Source: Isohypsibius dastychi
Lineage: Eukaryota > Tardigrada > Eutardigrada > Parachela > Isohypsibiidae
DNA: 45,665 bases
NCBI GenBank assembly: GCA_034696485.1
Contig: JAQIWT010000048.1
Coordinates: 1-45,665, forward strand
Reading direction: 5' to 3'
Below the pieces are notes generated by a model. The model had not been told where the DNA came from, did not search any database, and was given only the letters and a program-made list of their open reading frames with translations. The position numbers were made by a program, and so were the translations under genes. Each line of letters opens with the position of its first letter. Position 1 is the first letter of the stretch. Of this stretch, positions 1-10,948 are shown piece by piece.

Positions 1-264
1 ATCAGATCAAAAAAATGGGGGTGGCCGGAATTTTACGCAAATACCAGCAATGGCCGGAATTGTTGTCTTTACTGGTACATATCAGAAGCAAAGGCGCATA
101 ACCAGTTTCTCTTCTGTTCATCGACCAGCGATGTTCTTTTCCCGTCTGCCACCAGTTTTGAGTTCTATTTGATTCGCTTGCTTCGTTGTTCTCCGGCTTT
201 TCTTGCCAGTACTCCTGGTTCTACGTTGGTTTGTCCATTCCGTTGAAATCTCGGAAATTTAACC

Positions 265-1815
265 ATGACTTCCGGCGGCTTGAATGTCCTCATGTTTCTC
301 GGTTCTGTTCGAGATGGACGCATGGCTCCTCGAGTGGGAAAATTCATCCAGAAAATGTTGGAAAAGCAAAATTTCAACGTCACCGTTTTGGGTAAGAATT
401 CGTTTGGTGTTTCATGCATATTCTTTTACACAAAATGAGCGAACTGTTTTCGTGTTTTCAGATCCAAAAGAACTTAATCTTGGTCAGGTAAGCGTAACAA
501 ATATTGATTTTTGGCATTTTTAATTTTGTGCGTTTCCAGGTTGAGCAGCCTTTGCATTTCTACAAAGACCCCAAGGCTGCACCTGAGCTCCTTCATCGTA
601 TTAACAAACAAATCCAGGAAGCCGACGGATTCATTGTTGTTGCTGCTGAATATAACTCAGCTATTTCTCCGTCTTTGTGCAGCATTTTGGACCATTTCCC
701 ACCGGTAGAGCTCATATTTATTTTCCTTGAAAAAAAATCACAACGAATTATATTTTTAGGCGTCATACTCTTACCGTCCCTCAGCTATTGTGACTTATTC
801 CATGGGTACGTGCATTTTGTGTCTAGACGTAGAGAATAAACAGAAGTATATTTCTGATGTTCATGCAGATTTTCAAACCACTAATTGAAGAAAACAGTAA
901 GAAACCAGATCATTGTTGTTCATTTCGCAGATTGTTTTCTGTAAATGTAAATGATTTGATTTATGTTTTTTATCATTTATAATACGTCATTAAATATTGT
1001 TCATGATTTTGTCAAATATTTTCAATGAATAAGTTGTATGAATTCATCGCTTTTTGTTTTCCACGAAACGCGTTGTAGCTCAACGTTTTGTTGATTATTC
1101 CGGACTGAATAAGGAAGGTTGTAACCATTTGTAACATACGGTATTCGGTAACATCATTTCACGCAGGGATGTTTTCTTTGAATAAGTGTTGTTTCGGTTT
1201 TGAGGTTAATATTACTTCTTGAGATTAATGGTACACTGAGTTGTAAACTTATCGAACAGGTCGTGCTCCATTATTATTAGCATTGGATATTCTATATTCT
1301 TTTAAGCAGCTGTACCACATTTGAATGGAGCAGCTCGCCTAACAAAACGCTAGTGTAGACTTCGTTTCTGGTTTGACGAGTGGTGGTCCTACTATTTATC
1401 TATCTGTCACATTTGCAGGACAATTTGGAGGCATCCGAGCTGCAATGCAATTGCGTCAGTTCATGTCAGAACTGACAACTGTCCATATGTCCAACATGGT
1501 AAAGAAGGATTTTTTTCTCACTATCAATCACACCATAGCTGGTTTTTCAGGTCGTTGTTCCAAAAGTTCACGAGGTACTGTCAGAAGAGGGAGATATTAA
1601 TGGAGATCAACCGAGCTTGGTTAAGGTAATGGTGATTTATCCTGCAAGAAGGCGGGAACGAAGTTAATTTTTTTCCAGGCAGCAGAAACCATGTCTAAAC
1701 AATTGGAGTGGTATGCGAATGCACTGAAAAACCACAAACAGGTATTTTGTTAATTCCTTGATGAAACTGAGTTTTCCACGGACTCAGTTTTTAGGCTGCC
1801 GGCGTCCCTAAATAG
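265..1815 (+). CDS. NAD(P)H-dependent FMN reductase-like flavoprotein
   Basis: Eight coding exons: 265-391, 462-487, 540-704, 760-805, 1419-1498, 1551-1625, 1679-1741, 1795-1815, giving 200 residues with all phases consistent. The protein has a flavodoxin-like fold of the FMN_red family. An FMN phosphate loop GSVRDGR lies at residues 13-19, after a first strand NVLMFL. The family signature EYN (88-90), followed by SAISPSLCSILDH, contacts the isoalloxazine ring, and MGQFGG comes near residue 121. Such proteins are soluble and reduce FMN, quinones or azo compounds with NAD(P)H; the physiological substrate cannot be told from sequence. The length is typical of the family. The start is the first ATG in frame, directly before the beta strand. 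The fourth intron (806-1418) is 613 bp, unusually long for this window, and I see nothing in it. Confidence 0.88.
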
Positions 1816-2807
1816 CCATTCGGTTCCTGTCCCTTGGAACTGAAAAACCCGCTTCACTGGTCACACGTATGCATCTTATCATTCTCATGGCGATAAAATT
1901 TTTGGAGTTCTATTTATTCCTGGTGGCTGGAAGAGATATATGTCTGCCGCAGATCTTGCTTATCAGATATTTTCTAATGGCGTCCTGGGTCCTGACGTCT
2001 TGAAGAAGTGCTGCTTTTCTAACCTCCATCAGAATATTCTGCACGCCTTCAATAATTAAACAAAGTAGTCAACCAATACGAGTGACATACTCTATGCTAT
2101 TTGCGTGATTTTTCCGCCTCGCCTTCAGGAAAAAAAAACACGGAAAGGGGATACACCGTTAGCTCGTAGCGTAAAATCAAAAGGTCACGAGCACACAGCT
2201 TCCTCCAGACACATTACCTGAAAATTGCTTAAATCAGAATAGTTCAAGCCAAAGAGAAAACAATTTCACAAAATTGCACCTTGTCTTGTACAATCCACGA
2301 ACAGAGAATCGCGCTGTTCGCAGGCGCACGAGTATCGAGGGGGAAATTACTTGAAGGGGGCGCGATTGTTTGGGACGCGTACACTGCCTTGACGCCAGTG
2401 TTCGTCGAGAAGGTGTTTTTCGATGTTGATTTTGACACTTCCGTCGCTTCTTTCTTACAAACAAGTATCATCCATAGCTCAGATCCACATCAGTCTGAAC
2501 AAATTATTTGGATCCAAGAAACACCTAAACTTATCTTTGTCTCGACTCGGCGGTGTGGATTAGGGGTGGAAAGCTTGAGGTGAGCTTGTAGAATTTTGGT
2601 GAAATGTATTCTTCCTATCCTAACTTTATTGTCATTTTCGTTATGATGACTGCCGTTTTAGAACAAAGTTGGTTCAGGCGAGATATTCGACAGAAGCGTG
2701 GAATCGGGTCTCATTGATGTGACGAGAATCCAGACCCAAGATCATCGATCATTCTAGTTTATCGGAGATTCTTGTGATGACATCTTATTGAGGCTTCGTG
2801 TGCGAAA
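1816..2807. other. Intergenic, FMN reductase to DHHC gene
   Basis: About 1 kb between two plus-strand genes. It holds open frames of 75-100 codons on both strands around 2234-2583. They resemble no family I know and lack convincing splice partners, so I treat the stretch as non-coding. It must contain the 3' end of the reductase gene and the promoter of the DHHC gene. I see no clear TATA box. Confidence 0.5.
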
Positions 2808-4868
2808 ATGTTCGATAATCCTGTCATGAGAGCGTTCATCCTTGTCGCCAAATGGTTCCCAGTAGTGTTCATCAGCGCTGTGATAGTCTGGTCGTACTAT
2901 GCGTATGTCGTCCAGTTGTGCATTTGTGAGTATTTACTTTTCGATACTTGCAATTTTGATTTGATAAACAGTTCATGAACATTGGAATTTGAAAACCCAC
3001 TATATACTTTGTTCTTACAGATGAAGTTGAATCCGTGATCGAGAAAGGTTTGTTGAACACATAATATATTTCGAATAACAGAAAGACTGTTGAATTATGA
3101 GTGTAACCGCTTTGTTTTGCAGTGCTTTATTTGATTTTTTACCATATGTTTTTCATCCTGCTCTGCTGGTCTTATTGGCAGTCAGTTTTCACGGAATCGG
3201 GAAATATTCCCTCACAGGTAAAATGAAATCTCGCACATTTTGGGCAGTTCCGAAACAACGGACTTCTTATGTATTTTGTCCGTCAAGTTTCATAACGGAA
3301 AGTTGCGTCAGTTAACAAACAATTAAATAGTGTCTATTTGCAGTTTGAACTTTCTCCGGCTGGGAAAGCGGCGGTGGAAGCCGCTTTGGCTGCGAAAGAT
3401 TACGAACAAGTGAAACGTATATTAGACCTTCATGGTCAGGATATTCCTGCTTTCACAAGAGGGTATAATGGTGGTAAGGATTTATTACGAGATGAAATTG
3501 TTTTTGTCACGTTTTAACATTAATTTCTGTCAGATTTGCGGTATTGCGACAAATGCCGCATCGTGAAGCCTGATCGAGCTCATCATTGCTCCATTTGTGA
3601 ACGGTTCGTTGAAAAGTCGTTCCATAATATAAAATAGAATAAAATAGAAAATATAAAATAGAAAATAGAATCTAATTTGAGACTTTTTAGATGCATCCTG
3701 AAAATGGACCATCATTGGTGAGTTCTTTCGGTTTCGAACATTTTCCATTGTCCGCGATTGCTAACATTTTATTCGTTCTGTACGATGTTTTGCGGGATAG
3801 TCCTTGGTGAGTGTGTAGTGTTCGATAATCCTGTCTTGATTACCTAATGTTTTTTTTCTTTCAGGGTCAACAACTGTGTCTGTGAGTTTTCCGTTTCGAC
3901 CTTATTCTGAATGACATCTGAATATGCATAAGTCACGAAATTTGGATGCAGGTTACAACAACTACAAGTTCTTCGTACTTTTCCTTGGATATGGAGTTCT
4001 GTATTGTTTGTACGTTGCTGCGACGGATGCGCAATATTTTGTCATGTTCTGGAGCGTGAGAAACTGCATTCGTAGTTCTACTGTGTTCTGTGTTTAATGT
4101 CATTTTGTATTGATTCTAGGATAAGCTAACGACAAAAGATACCGGTGGCAAATTTCATATTCTCTTCCTCTTCTTTATTGCCGTGATGTTCGCCGTTAGT
4201 CTTTCTACGCTGTTCAGCTATCATATATATCTGACAATATCGAATCAGTCCACCATAGGTAAGCTTTCTGTTTTAGCGTCCCGGTTTTAATACACCTAAC
4301 GTTATTCCATCTTAGAAAGCCACCGTGCTCCTGTTTTTCCTGGTGGACCTGATAAACACGGATTTGACTTAGGTCGTCGTGCAAATTTCCGAGATGTATT
4401 TGGTGACAACCAACTTCTGTGGTTTTTCCCGGTTTTTACGAGGTATTCGGAATTTCCCGTTTTTATTCGGGTTTATTACTTTACGTTTGCTTACTATAGT
4501 AAAGGTGACGGAAGCCGCTATCGGGTTAATTCTGCCCGGAATATTCCACCTTATGCAAACGATCTTGCAAGTGTTGAGAACCCACCGATGCATCATAATC
4601 ATTCAAACGGCCATGCGCACATGATTTCAGTAGACCCTGACAGGTATAAAAAAGAAAACGCCAAAATACCGAAGCGCTTTCTGTATCTTCTGAATGGATT
4701 TTGATTTACTTATTGCAATTGGTAATTTTCAGGAGCAGACGAACAGAATATTTAAATGAGGATTTGGACTTGCTCGACCATGATGATTGGCCAAATCAAC
4801 CTTCCGTAAACTTTGCTGGTATTCCTGCGGTTAATTCGTCTGTCGCACTAGTCAACGAACGGTCTTGA
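2808..4868 (+). CDS. DHHC palmitoyltransferase, ZDHHC2/15/20 type
   Basis: Thirteen coding exons: 2808-2925, 3021-3047, 3123-3217, 3344-3473, 3534-3603, 3691-3717, 3801-3806, 3865-3881, 3952-4055, 4120-4258, 4316-4442, 4500-4643, 4733-4868; 379 residues in phase. It transfers palmitate from CoA to cysteines of membrane-associated proteins, usually at Golgi, endosome or plasma membrane. Two N-terminal membrane helices (about 10-35 and 50-72) precede the cysteine-rich zinc domain, which starts at C128. The catalytic DHHC is residues 153-156, followed by PWVNNC. Two more helices follow, then STIE, a variant of the TTxE motif. The tail is hydrophilic with a His-rich stretch [11 protein letters not shown] and an acidic region. 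The 6-nt exon lies inside the catalytic CPW. Subfamily is inferred from layout and the motif context. Confidence 0.93.
3626..3672 (+). repeat. AT-rich tandem repeat (AAAATAGA-like) in DHHC intron
   Basis: Imperfect repeats of a roughly 8-bp AAAATAGA/ATATAAAA unit fill most of the intron between the exons at 3534-3603 and 3691-3717. It is a low-complexity microsatellite, probably of no function, but prone to length change next to the catalytic exon. Confidence 0.7.
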
Positions 4869-5272
4869 TTTATATGAGGATTTTCTGTTCATGCATTTCA
4901 AACTTATTTTTGAGAGATTGTAGTTCTATGCTGAATTCTACATGTATCGTACGTTTCCTCCACACGGTGTATCACACTTTTATTTCCTCGATTTCGGCAA
5001 TTTAAAACAATTTTCAAGTCGCAAAAAGCTTAGCAAAAAGCAGTACTTGGTACGGGTTCAAAAACAAATGATATGCCACACACCGGTAATAAAAATAACA
5101 ATTTGTTCTGCAACACAATTTAAAATAAAAACACGTTGAAAACTAGGCCTGAGATTACCGAGAATTATCAGAAGCAAGAACAAACTAAGAGATAACATTA
5201 GTGAGCAGTGTCTCAAAAAAAGCCAAGAGACAAGGTAAGTTTAAGGTGCGCTGCGTAAGTAACCGATCCGAT
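4869..5272. other. Convergent 3' region, DHHC gene and FBXW5
   Basis: About 400 bp between two converging genes. Plus-strand AATAAA signals at 5088-5093 and 5124-5129 could end the DHHC transcript. No gene is visible. The short open frames here have no family resemblance. Confidence 0.55.
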
Positions 5273-8200
5273 TTATTCCAGTGGAACATTCAAGTCCATA
5301 TCGAATGCAGGCAGTTCACCAGAGCTATCATCGACTTTACACTGGACACTTTTATCAACACCGGATATCTTTTGCCCAACAAAGTCCAAGCCTAATTCTG
5401 CACACTTCCGGCGGGAGAACCACACTCGAACCGTGTAATCGTCGGATACAGTCACAAGAGTCTCTTGATCAGCTGGATTGAAAGCAACACAGTTGACGAC
5501 GCTTTGGTGCGAAAGGGAGGCCAGCTTGATATTATGATGTCCTGAAAAAGAATAAGTAAAATCTGATAAAGGACCTCAATTTTCATAAACGTACTGTGCC
5601 AAATGTATCCATTACTATCTTCAGCTCCAGACGCAACAAAATCACTGGCGACATCCATGAATATAAAAAAACATTCTTCACTCGGAGTATAAGCACGGTG
5701 AGCACGGTAGACAACCGGGACCTGCTCAAGAGTCTGCAAATCGAAACACCGAATTTCCACCTCACTCGATATTGGCGGAGGCTGGAAGGGATCTGAAATT
5801 TAAGTAATAAAAATTAACGAGGTTCATCGAAAAAACTGACCCAGAGTCTAAGATTCTCTAAATTTATCTGGTTCAATTTGCAGTTTTTTCTCTTCATAAT
5901 TTCGCGCAATATTACTAAATTTTGTCTCTAAGACAATTTAGTAATATTCGACTCACTTATGAATATTACCAGCCGCGATCATTGTCTAAATATTGAGAAT
6001 ATAAATTATTCCAGCTGAAATGCTCAAAGCCTGTCTAACAAAATAACAGCAGAATATTACAAAAGCAACAATGCAACACGAAAATGCTTCTGGATAAATA
6101 TTTTTATCAATTGGAAATAGAAAAACTGAAGATCTCTAGTGTTCTACTATAAAACAAATCGTATTCAGCAAGAGACCAAAACAATATGAAAAGACAGTTT
6201 GTATGGATCACGGGGATGAAGATGAGGCTTTCCTAAAACTCTCAACGCTTTTAGAGATTAAATTAAAAGCATGCGCGGACCAGACCCTCTGAGTATTGAT
6301 GCTGCGGCTCCCCCTGTGGGGTGATTTTCGAACAAACCTCGACCTCTAACTCTTATCAGTAGTAGTAGGCCCTTAGTAGTAGGCCCTTGAGCAGTAGGCC
6401 TCTACAGTTCCTCTCAGCTACCACTCTACAGTTACTCCACAGTTACCCTACCAGGTAGTTACTCTACAGTTACTCTTACCCGATCTCGCCTCGACTTAAA
6501 TCGAGCCTTAGATCGAGCCCAGTGTGGAAAGATAACAAGAATGCAATTCTTGTTATCTTGAAATCGAGACTGAAACAGGCCGTTCTCAAGATCGCAGACT
6601 CTGGGCTTCAACTTTACCAGCCCGCCTCTGTGCGGCTGGTAAAAACTTCTTTTATAGAAAAACAAAGAAATGTTCTGTCTATATGTACCATAAATCCGGA
6701 CGTTATCAGCCCAAGAACGACAGTTGGCGAAAACGTAGCGATTATCCGGTGATAACGAGAGTCCGATTATTTGAGCTTGCAGTTCAAAAACATGATCGAC
6801 CAGATCATAACCCGGTTCCTGGGGTTGATTTTCCTGCTGTTGCGCATCCAGCTCCATCATCGCTTCCTGAATAGTCCGCTGGTTCGTCAAACCCGGAAAT
6901 GGTATTGTGCTTTTATTTAAACGCTTGACGCCGATTTGATGACTAACAACAGGGAAGAATGACTATCAGCTTTGTACATTTCAAACAACGTTGTTTACTT
7001 ACGGAATATAAGTCTTATCGCCCGTCGAGAAGATTAAGCTGACCTCGTCACTTTCTTCACCTGAATATCAGTAAAATCATCATAACAAATGTGCTGGAAA
7101 TTCGGTCAATGAACTCAGGTTACCGAAAGGACGGGCAACGAGGAGAGTTCGCAGGCTGCTTCCGTTTACACTTCGGAATTTGTAAGCTCGCTGAATTACG
7201 GAAACGCGTTCGGACTCGAGCTCTTGAGATGCTTTCGTGATCCAGAGACTGCAGCAAGATTCCATCTGGGTTGTCCAGTGCAGATGCCCGGAAAATAAGT
7301 GGGATTCGTCCAGCCAGCTCCCAAAAATATCGTATGGCTTATTTCTGACCTAAAAATGACAAATAGATACAAACAACTCCACCGGAAGTCGAAACGACAT
7401 ACTTTGCATTGCACCGCAAATCCCTCCTCAAGGTTGAATACGACAATCTCACCGCTCGTACTAATGGGCCCAAAATGCACTCCTGATACTAACAATAAAG
7501 TATCGGTGATGTTGAAAGAGCTGAATTGCGAGTATTTCCACGAGAATGTTTTCATGTTCGATTGGTGCTTCCGGGAGAATGGGTATACACTGGCGTCCCA
7601 ACATTTAACAAAGCCATCCTGAAACAATTGGCTAAACTAATCTCCCAGTTCCCGTCTTTCGTGTAGAGAAAACATACCTTGGAACAAGTTGAAAACATGG
7701 TTCCGTCGTGAGCGAAGCTGACATGAAGAACTTCGTCTCGATGATCACGAATCAACTGTACTTGCACAGAAGGGACGTTAAACCTGTTGACACACTTGGT
7801 AACTTTGTTAAAGGAGTTGAAAAATGCAATAAAACAAATTCGATGATCTGACGGAAAACGAAGTCATATCACACTCACCACAAACAACGATATTCTTCCT
7901 TCCATGAAACAAAGGTTGGCATTTCCTGAATTTTCCTTAGACGAGGTTTCTGTGGAACTTTGTAATCTCTGGCAAACACCTTCTTCCAAACAGTATCTTG
8001 TCGTAAACAATTATTCCATGCTTGGCAAACACGAGCACAATTCGCCAGATCATTCACTTTCAGCCTACTTCCGATCATCACCAAAAGTTCCGCTGGTAAC
8101 TCCGCCCAAGCTCCTCCACAAAATAAATCGGACGAGCAAAGGTCCAGAGACTGAACGGCAATATCTCGATGATGGGCGCTGTGAGATGGAACGGAAGTTT

Positions 8201-8315
8201 CCTCGGGAATTAATCCATCCTCAAGATCACGATTGCAGGCCCAGTCTGCTGAAGATTCCATTTCTTCCATCAATGGCAAGTTCAGCCTGATACGCAATCT
8301 GCTTGGATAGCTCAT
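5273..8315 (-). CDS. FBXW5: F-box/WD repeat protein, FBXW5 type
   Basis: Eight coding exons on the minus strand: 8315-7879, 7783-7678, 7618-7403, 7349-7124, 7060-7003, 6909-6689, 5792-5595, 5541-5273; 576 residues, close to human FBXW5 at 566. The F-box lies at about residues 69-115 (WAELPAELL ... VWKKVF) and would bind SKP1. WD repeats follow, split as in FBXW5 into two early blades (HRDEVLHVSFAHDG; FVKCWD) and late ones (LSLSPDNRYVF; RAHRAYTPSEECFF; SGAEDSNGYIW; VTVSDDYTVRVW). Known FBXW5 is a substrate receptor of SCF/CRL ubiquitin ligases and limits centriole duplication through SAS-6. The start chosen is the first in-frame ATG. The sixth intron (5793-6688) is 896 bp and carries repeats. 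The stop codon lies within an AATAAA. Confidence 0.93.
6358..6475 (-). repeat. Direct repeats inside FBXW5 intron 6
   Basis: A 14-bp unit AGTAGTAGGCCCTT occurs twice in direct tandem (6361-6374 and 6375-6388), followed by a partial copy. A 15-bp unit ACTCTACAGTTACTC occurs at 6423-6437 and again at 6461-6475, with a degenerate copy between. Together they form a short minisatellite-like patch within the longest FBXW5 intron. Confidence 0.8.
6529..6559. repeat. Perfect 14-bp inverted repeat, 3-nt loop
   Basis: AAGATAACAAGAAT (6529-6542) is followed after GCA by its exact reverse complement (6546-6559). It lies in FBXW5 intron 6, next to the direct repeats and a second hairpin. It could be an end of a small mobile element or just a local palindrome. 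Confidence 0.85.
6613..6643. repeat. 10-bp inverted repeat, 11-nt spacer
   Basis: TTTACCAGCC (6613-6622) pairs with GGCTGGTAAA (6634-6643). It lies 45 bp 3' (minus sense) of the FBXW5 exon that ends at 6689, so on the pre-mRNA it would fold close to the 5' splice site of the long intron. Confidence 0.8.
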
Positions 8316-8858
8316 GTTGAAAGAAAACAGTCGATGGTTTTCCAAGAGTCCAAATGGTAAACTGAAGTTGCTAAATTGGATCAAATCATCACCTTCCTTC
8401 CTTGCCACATTCTGTGATACTGATAATCATGTTTTCCAAACTTATGAACAGTCTGAGCTGAGCTGCGCAGAGTGGACCACCTGCCCATAGTTAACCGCTG
8501 CTTCCGCTAGTGCAGGCCCCCGCCGAATCGCGCTGGTATCTTTTCTCCTCACAAGGTTGCTCATGCAGAAGTTTCAAAAATCTCGATTGAAAATTTTAGT
8601 CTGAAATCTGGATTAATTAGTGGTAAAAGGTAACACAATGCAATTTTTAATTTTAAATGTTCTGCAGTATACACAACGTAATAGCTTATAAGGGGTTAGA
8701 CATTTGAACCGATGGTAGCTTTTCGCTGGCTTCGCTTTATGGTAACTACACCGGTTACCAAGGTAAAGCAGTTTTTCCTAAAGAAATCGGGGAATCACCT
8801 CGAAATCCCTTGATCAATCAGTGCATACTTTTGAACGGTCATAAAAAAATCATTCAAT
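8316..8858. promoter_or_regulatory. Divergent intergenic region, FBXW5 and ARM-like gene
   Basis: About 540 bp separate the start codons of two genes read in opposite directions, so it should hold both promoters and the 5' leader of FBXW5. The open frame of FBXW5 continues upstream of the chosen ATG without another ATG. No TATA box stands out. Confidence 0.5.
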
Positions 8859-9533
8859 ATGGGAGCAACACAGTCGCGAAAAGGTGCAAAGTCGAGCATC
8901 GATGCGGGAATGACGGAACTGGAGAAACAGTGGATGGATCCGCATAAACGAAAGATTCTGCAAACAATAGATGACGTGGTCACAAAATGCGGAGGAAACT
9001 ACGTTGCAAACTCAAATGAAGTGATCGAATCTATCCGTCGACTCTGCTTGGTCATTTATTGCGCCAACGATTTCGAACTCATCCAAAAATGTCAAGAAGT
9101 CTTTCCCGGTCTTATAAAAATTCTACAAGACCCAGCAACACCGTTCGCCTTGAAATTTGAAACTGTCTCCGCCTCGTCAATTATTTGTCAAGGGAATCAA
9201 GTGAACACACGGAGATGGTGCGCTGAAGGTGGCATTCGCGCTCTACTTGACCTTTTGCGCGATATTCCGCTGGACCTCGCCGATGACCCTCAACATCACC
9301 AGTCACTTCAAATGAACCTCTGGATTATTTATACGTTGCGGGGATTACTTTGTGGAAGCACAGAAGCAATAAAGTCTGTTGTTGCTAGCAAAAATTTCTC
9401 GAACATTGCTGACCTTTTGGTCAAGATGCATGATATGCGAGATGTTTGGGCCAAAACGGCCGAGAAGAAAAATTATGCTCTTGACTGCTGTATTCTTCTG
9501 GGCATCAGTGGAAAAAGAAACATTATTCGATAA
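8859..9533 (+). CDS. Intronless ARM/HEAT-like protein, probably N-myristoylated
   Basis: A single open frame of 224 residues without introns, which is exceptional here. It begins MGATQSRKGAKS: Gly2 and Ser6 with following lysines match the N-myristoyltransferase consensus plus a basic patch, so membrane anchoring is likely. The rest is all-helical and repeat-like (VIESIRRLCLVIYCANDF; LIKILQDPATPFALKF; GGIRALLDLLRDIP; IADLLVKMHDM), resembling armadillo or HEAT repeats. I do not recognise the family, and the function is unknown. It lies head to head with FBXW5. Lack of introns might reflect retroposition, but there is no flanking poly(A) tract. A plus-strand AATAAA at 9776-9781 could end the transcript. 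Confidence 0.7.
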   Translation: MGATQSRKGAKSSIDAGMTELEKQWMDPHKRKILQTIDDVVTKCGGNYVANSNEVIESIRRLCLVIYCANDFELIQKCQEVFPGLIKILQDPATPFALKFETVSASSIICQGNQVNTRRWCAEGGIRALLDLLRDIPLDLADDPQHHQSLQMNLWIIYTLRGLLCGSTEAIKSVVASKNFSNIADLLVKMHDMRDVWAKTAEKKNYALDCCILLGISGKRNIIR

Positions 9534-10948
9534 AGGCCTGTGGATGGTTGATTTCTGATTTGACATTTTCAAATTTCACAAAATTTCTGCAAATTGGTAA
9601 TTAATTTCAAAAATTTTGAAGTTTATATTTTCTGTGGCATCTGTTTTCTCCGGTTTTTTTTTAAACTGGAATTTACTAAATTATCTTTGAAAACTTCAAG
9701 CAACGAAGCAAGTTATTCCACGACCTAATAGATTTCACCTGGTAAGACTTCTCGCACCCCCAGAATTCAAAAGCGAATAAACGATTTATAACCATTAAAC
9801 GCAAAATATGCCGTGAAACAATGTGAGATGATGGAAGCAGTGCCCAGAGTGGCTCTTGAAATTACAGTCACACGAAAAATATTCCGTAAATTAGATGCAA
9901 TATTCGTTGGTTATTTCAGCGTGACGCAATTCCGAAATGATGAGAGAGGTTCCATTGGAGTGTTCATCAAGGGGAGTCTGAACCATTCTGCAATAAGCGC
10001 AAGAAAATTCATTCATATGTGACCTCTTTGATAAAACAATGGGGGATTACGAGCAGATATATAATTATGTTCCGTTCGAACTCTGGCTAATTATTCTCGT
10101 TTTCCAACGTGTTCCTGTCAAAAGGGCGAGAAAATTACGAATAGCCTTTTTCTAATTCTTTGTTTCTACTTGAGACAAGATAGCTGCTAAATCCTAAGTT
10201 CGAGTGCGAAGATTATACGCCATTTGCTTATTGTTAATAAAGGAAGTGGCTTAAAGGGGCTTGCTGTCTGCTCATCTCACTCGTACACGTTGACGGGAAT
10301 AACCTCTGATTATCTATTGTGGTTTGTTGAATTCAACTTGCTCGGGTGAAAATTGTCGAGTACTAATCGGCTTTTCTCAACTTATAACAAGCATTTAAGC
10401 TCTTCATTGAAAAGAAAACCGTATTTTGAGATGATAATCTGGTAGTTTCCTGATGGCTCTTGTATCCAATGGCCATGTGCATCCCCATTAGGCATTTTGT
10501 TGAAGGAGTAGTAGTTTTGTTCTCCAGAATGATGCGTCTACAGAAGAAAATATATTTATTAACTATACTACAAATATTTAACACTATCAAATATTTAAAA
10601 TATTAAAAATATTAGTATTAGAGTTAGATTAGAATACTATATCTAAATATTAAAAACCTAAATATTAGTAAAATGTTGCAGAAAAAACAGGTTAACAAAA
10701 CTACCCGTTTTTGTAAAGTATGCGGCTGAGACCTTCGTAGGACGAACGGTACTGAGAACTCCGGCAGCATGCTTCAGCCGCAACCGTTCTTCAAAACATT
10801 TACTATAAACTGCGCTAAAAATATTAATATTTGGTGACCAACATGGGTTCAGCGCAGAAGCGCACTTCCCGCAGGCGAAGGTTATTCCGTCGCACGTTCT
10901 GTCGGTGCGCTGATTTGTTTACAAATCATTTAATCAGTAGTTGTCGAC
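9534..10948. other. Gene-poor stretch, part 1
   Basis: No recognisable gene. It holds AT-rich sequence with short repeats of TATTAGTA/AATATT type near 10580-10680 and an inverted-repeat cluster near 10720-10790. Open frames of 60-75 codons on both strands look like chance. Confidence 0.5.
10722..10789. repeat. Interleaved inverted repeats
   Basis: GCGGCTGA (10722-10729) pairs with TCAGCCGC (10774-10781), and GAACGGT (10744-10750) pairs with ACCGTTC (10783-10789). The two pairs cross, so as RNA they could form a pseudoknot-like fold rather than one hairpin. Local GC content is higher than in the flanks. No known RNA family was recognised. Confidence 0.5.

Noticed and set aside
1-264. TGGCCGGAATT repeated at 22-32 and 51-61 at the window edge
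   Set aside because: Only two short copies in a probable promoter, with no further unit.
2281-2583. 100-codon plus-strand open frame upstream of the DHHC gene
   Set aside because: No family resemblance, overlapped by open frames on the other strand, and no splice partner; likely chance.
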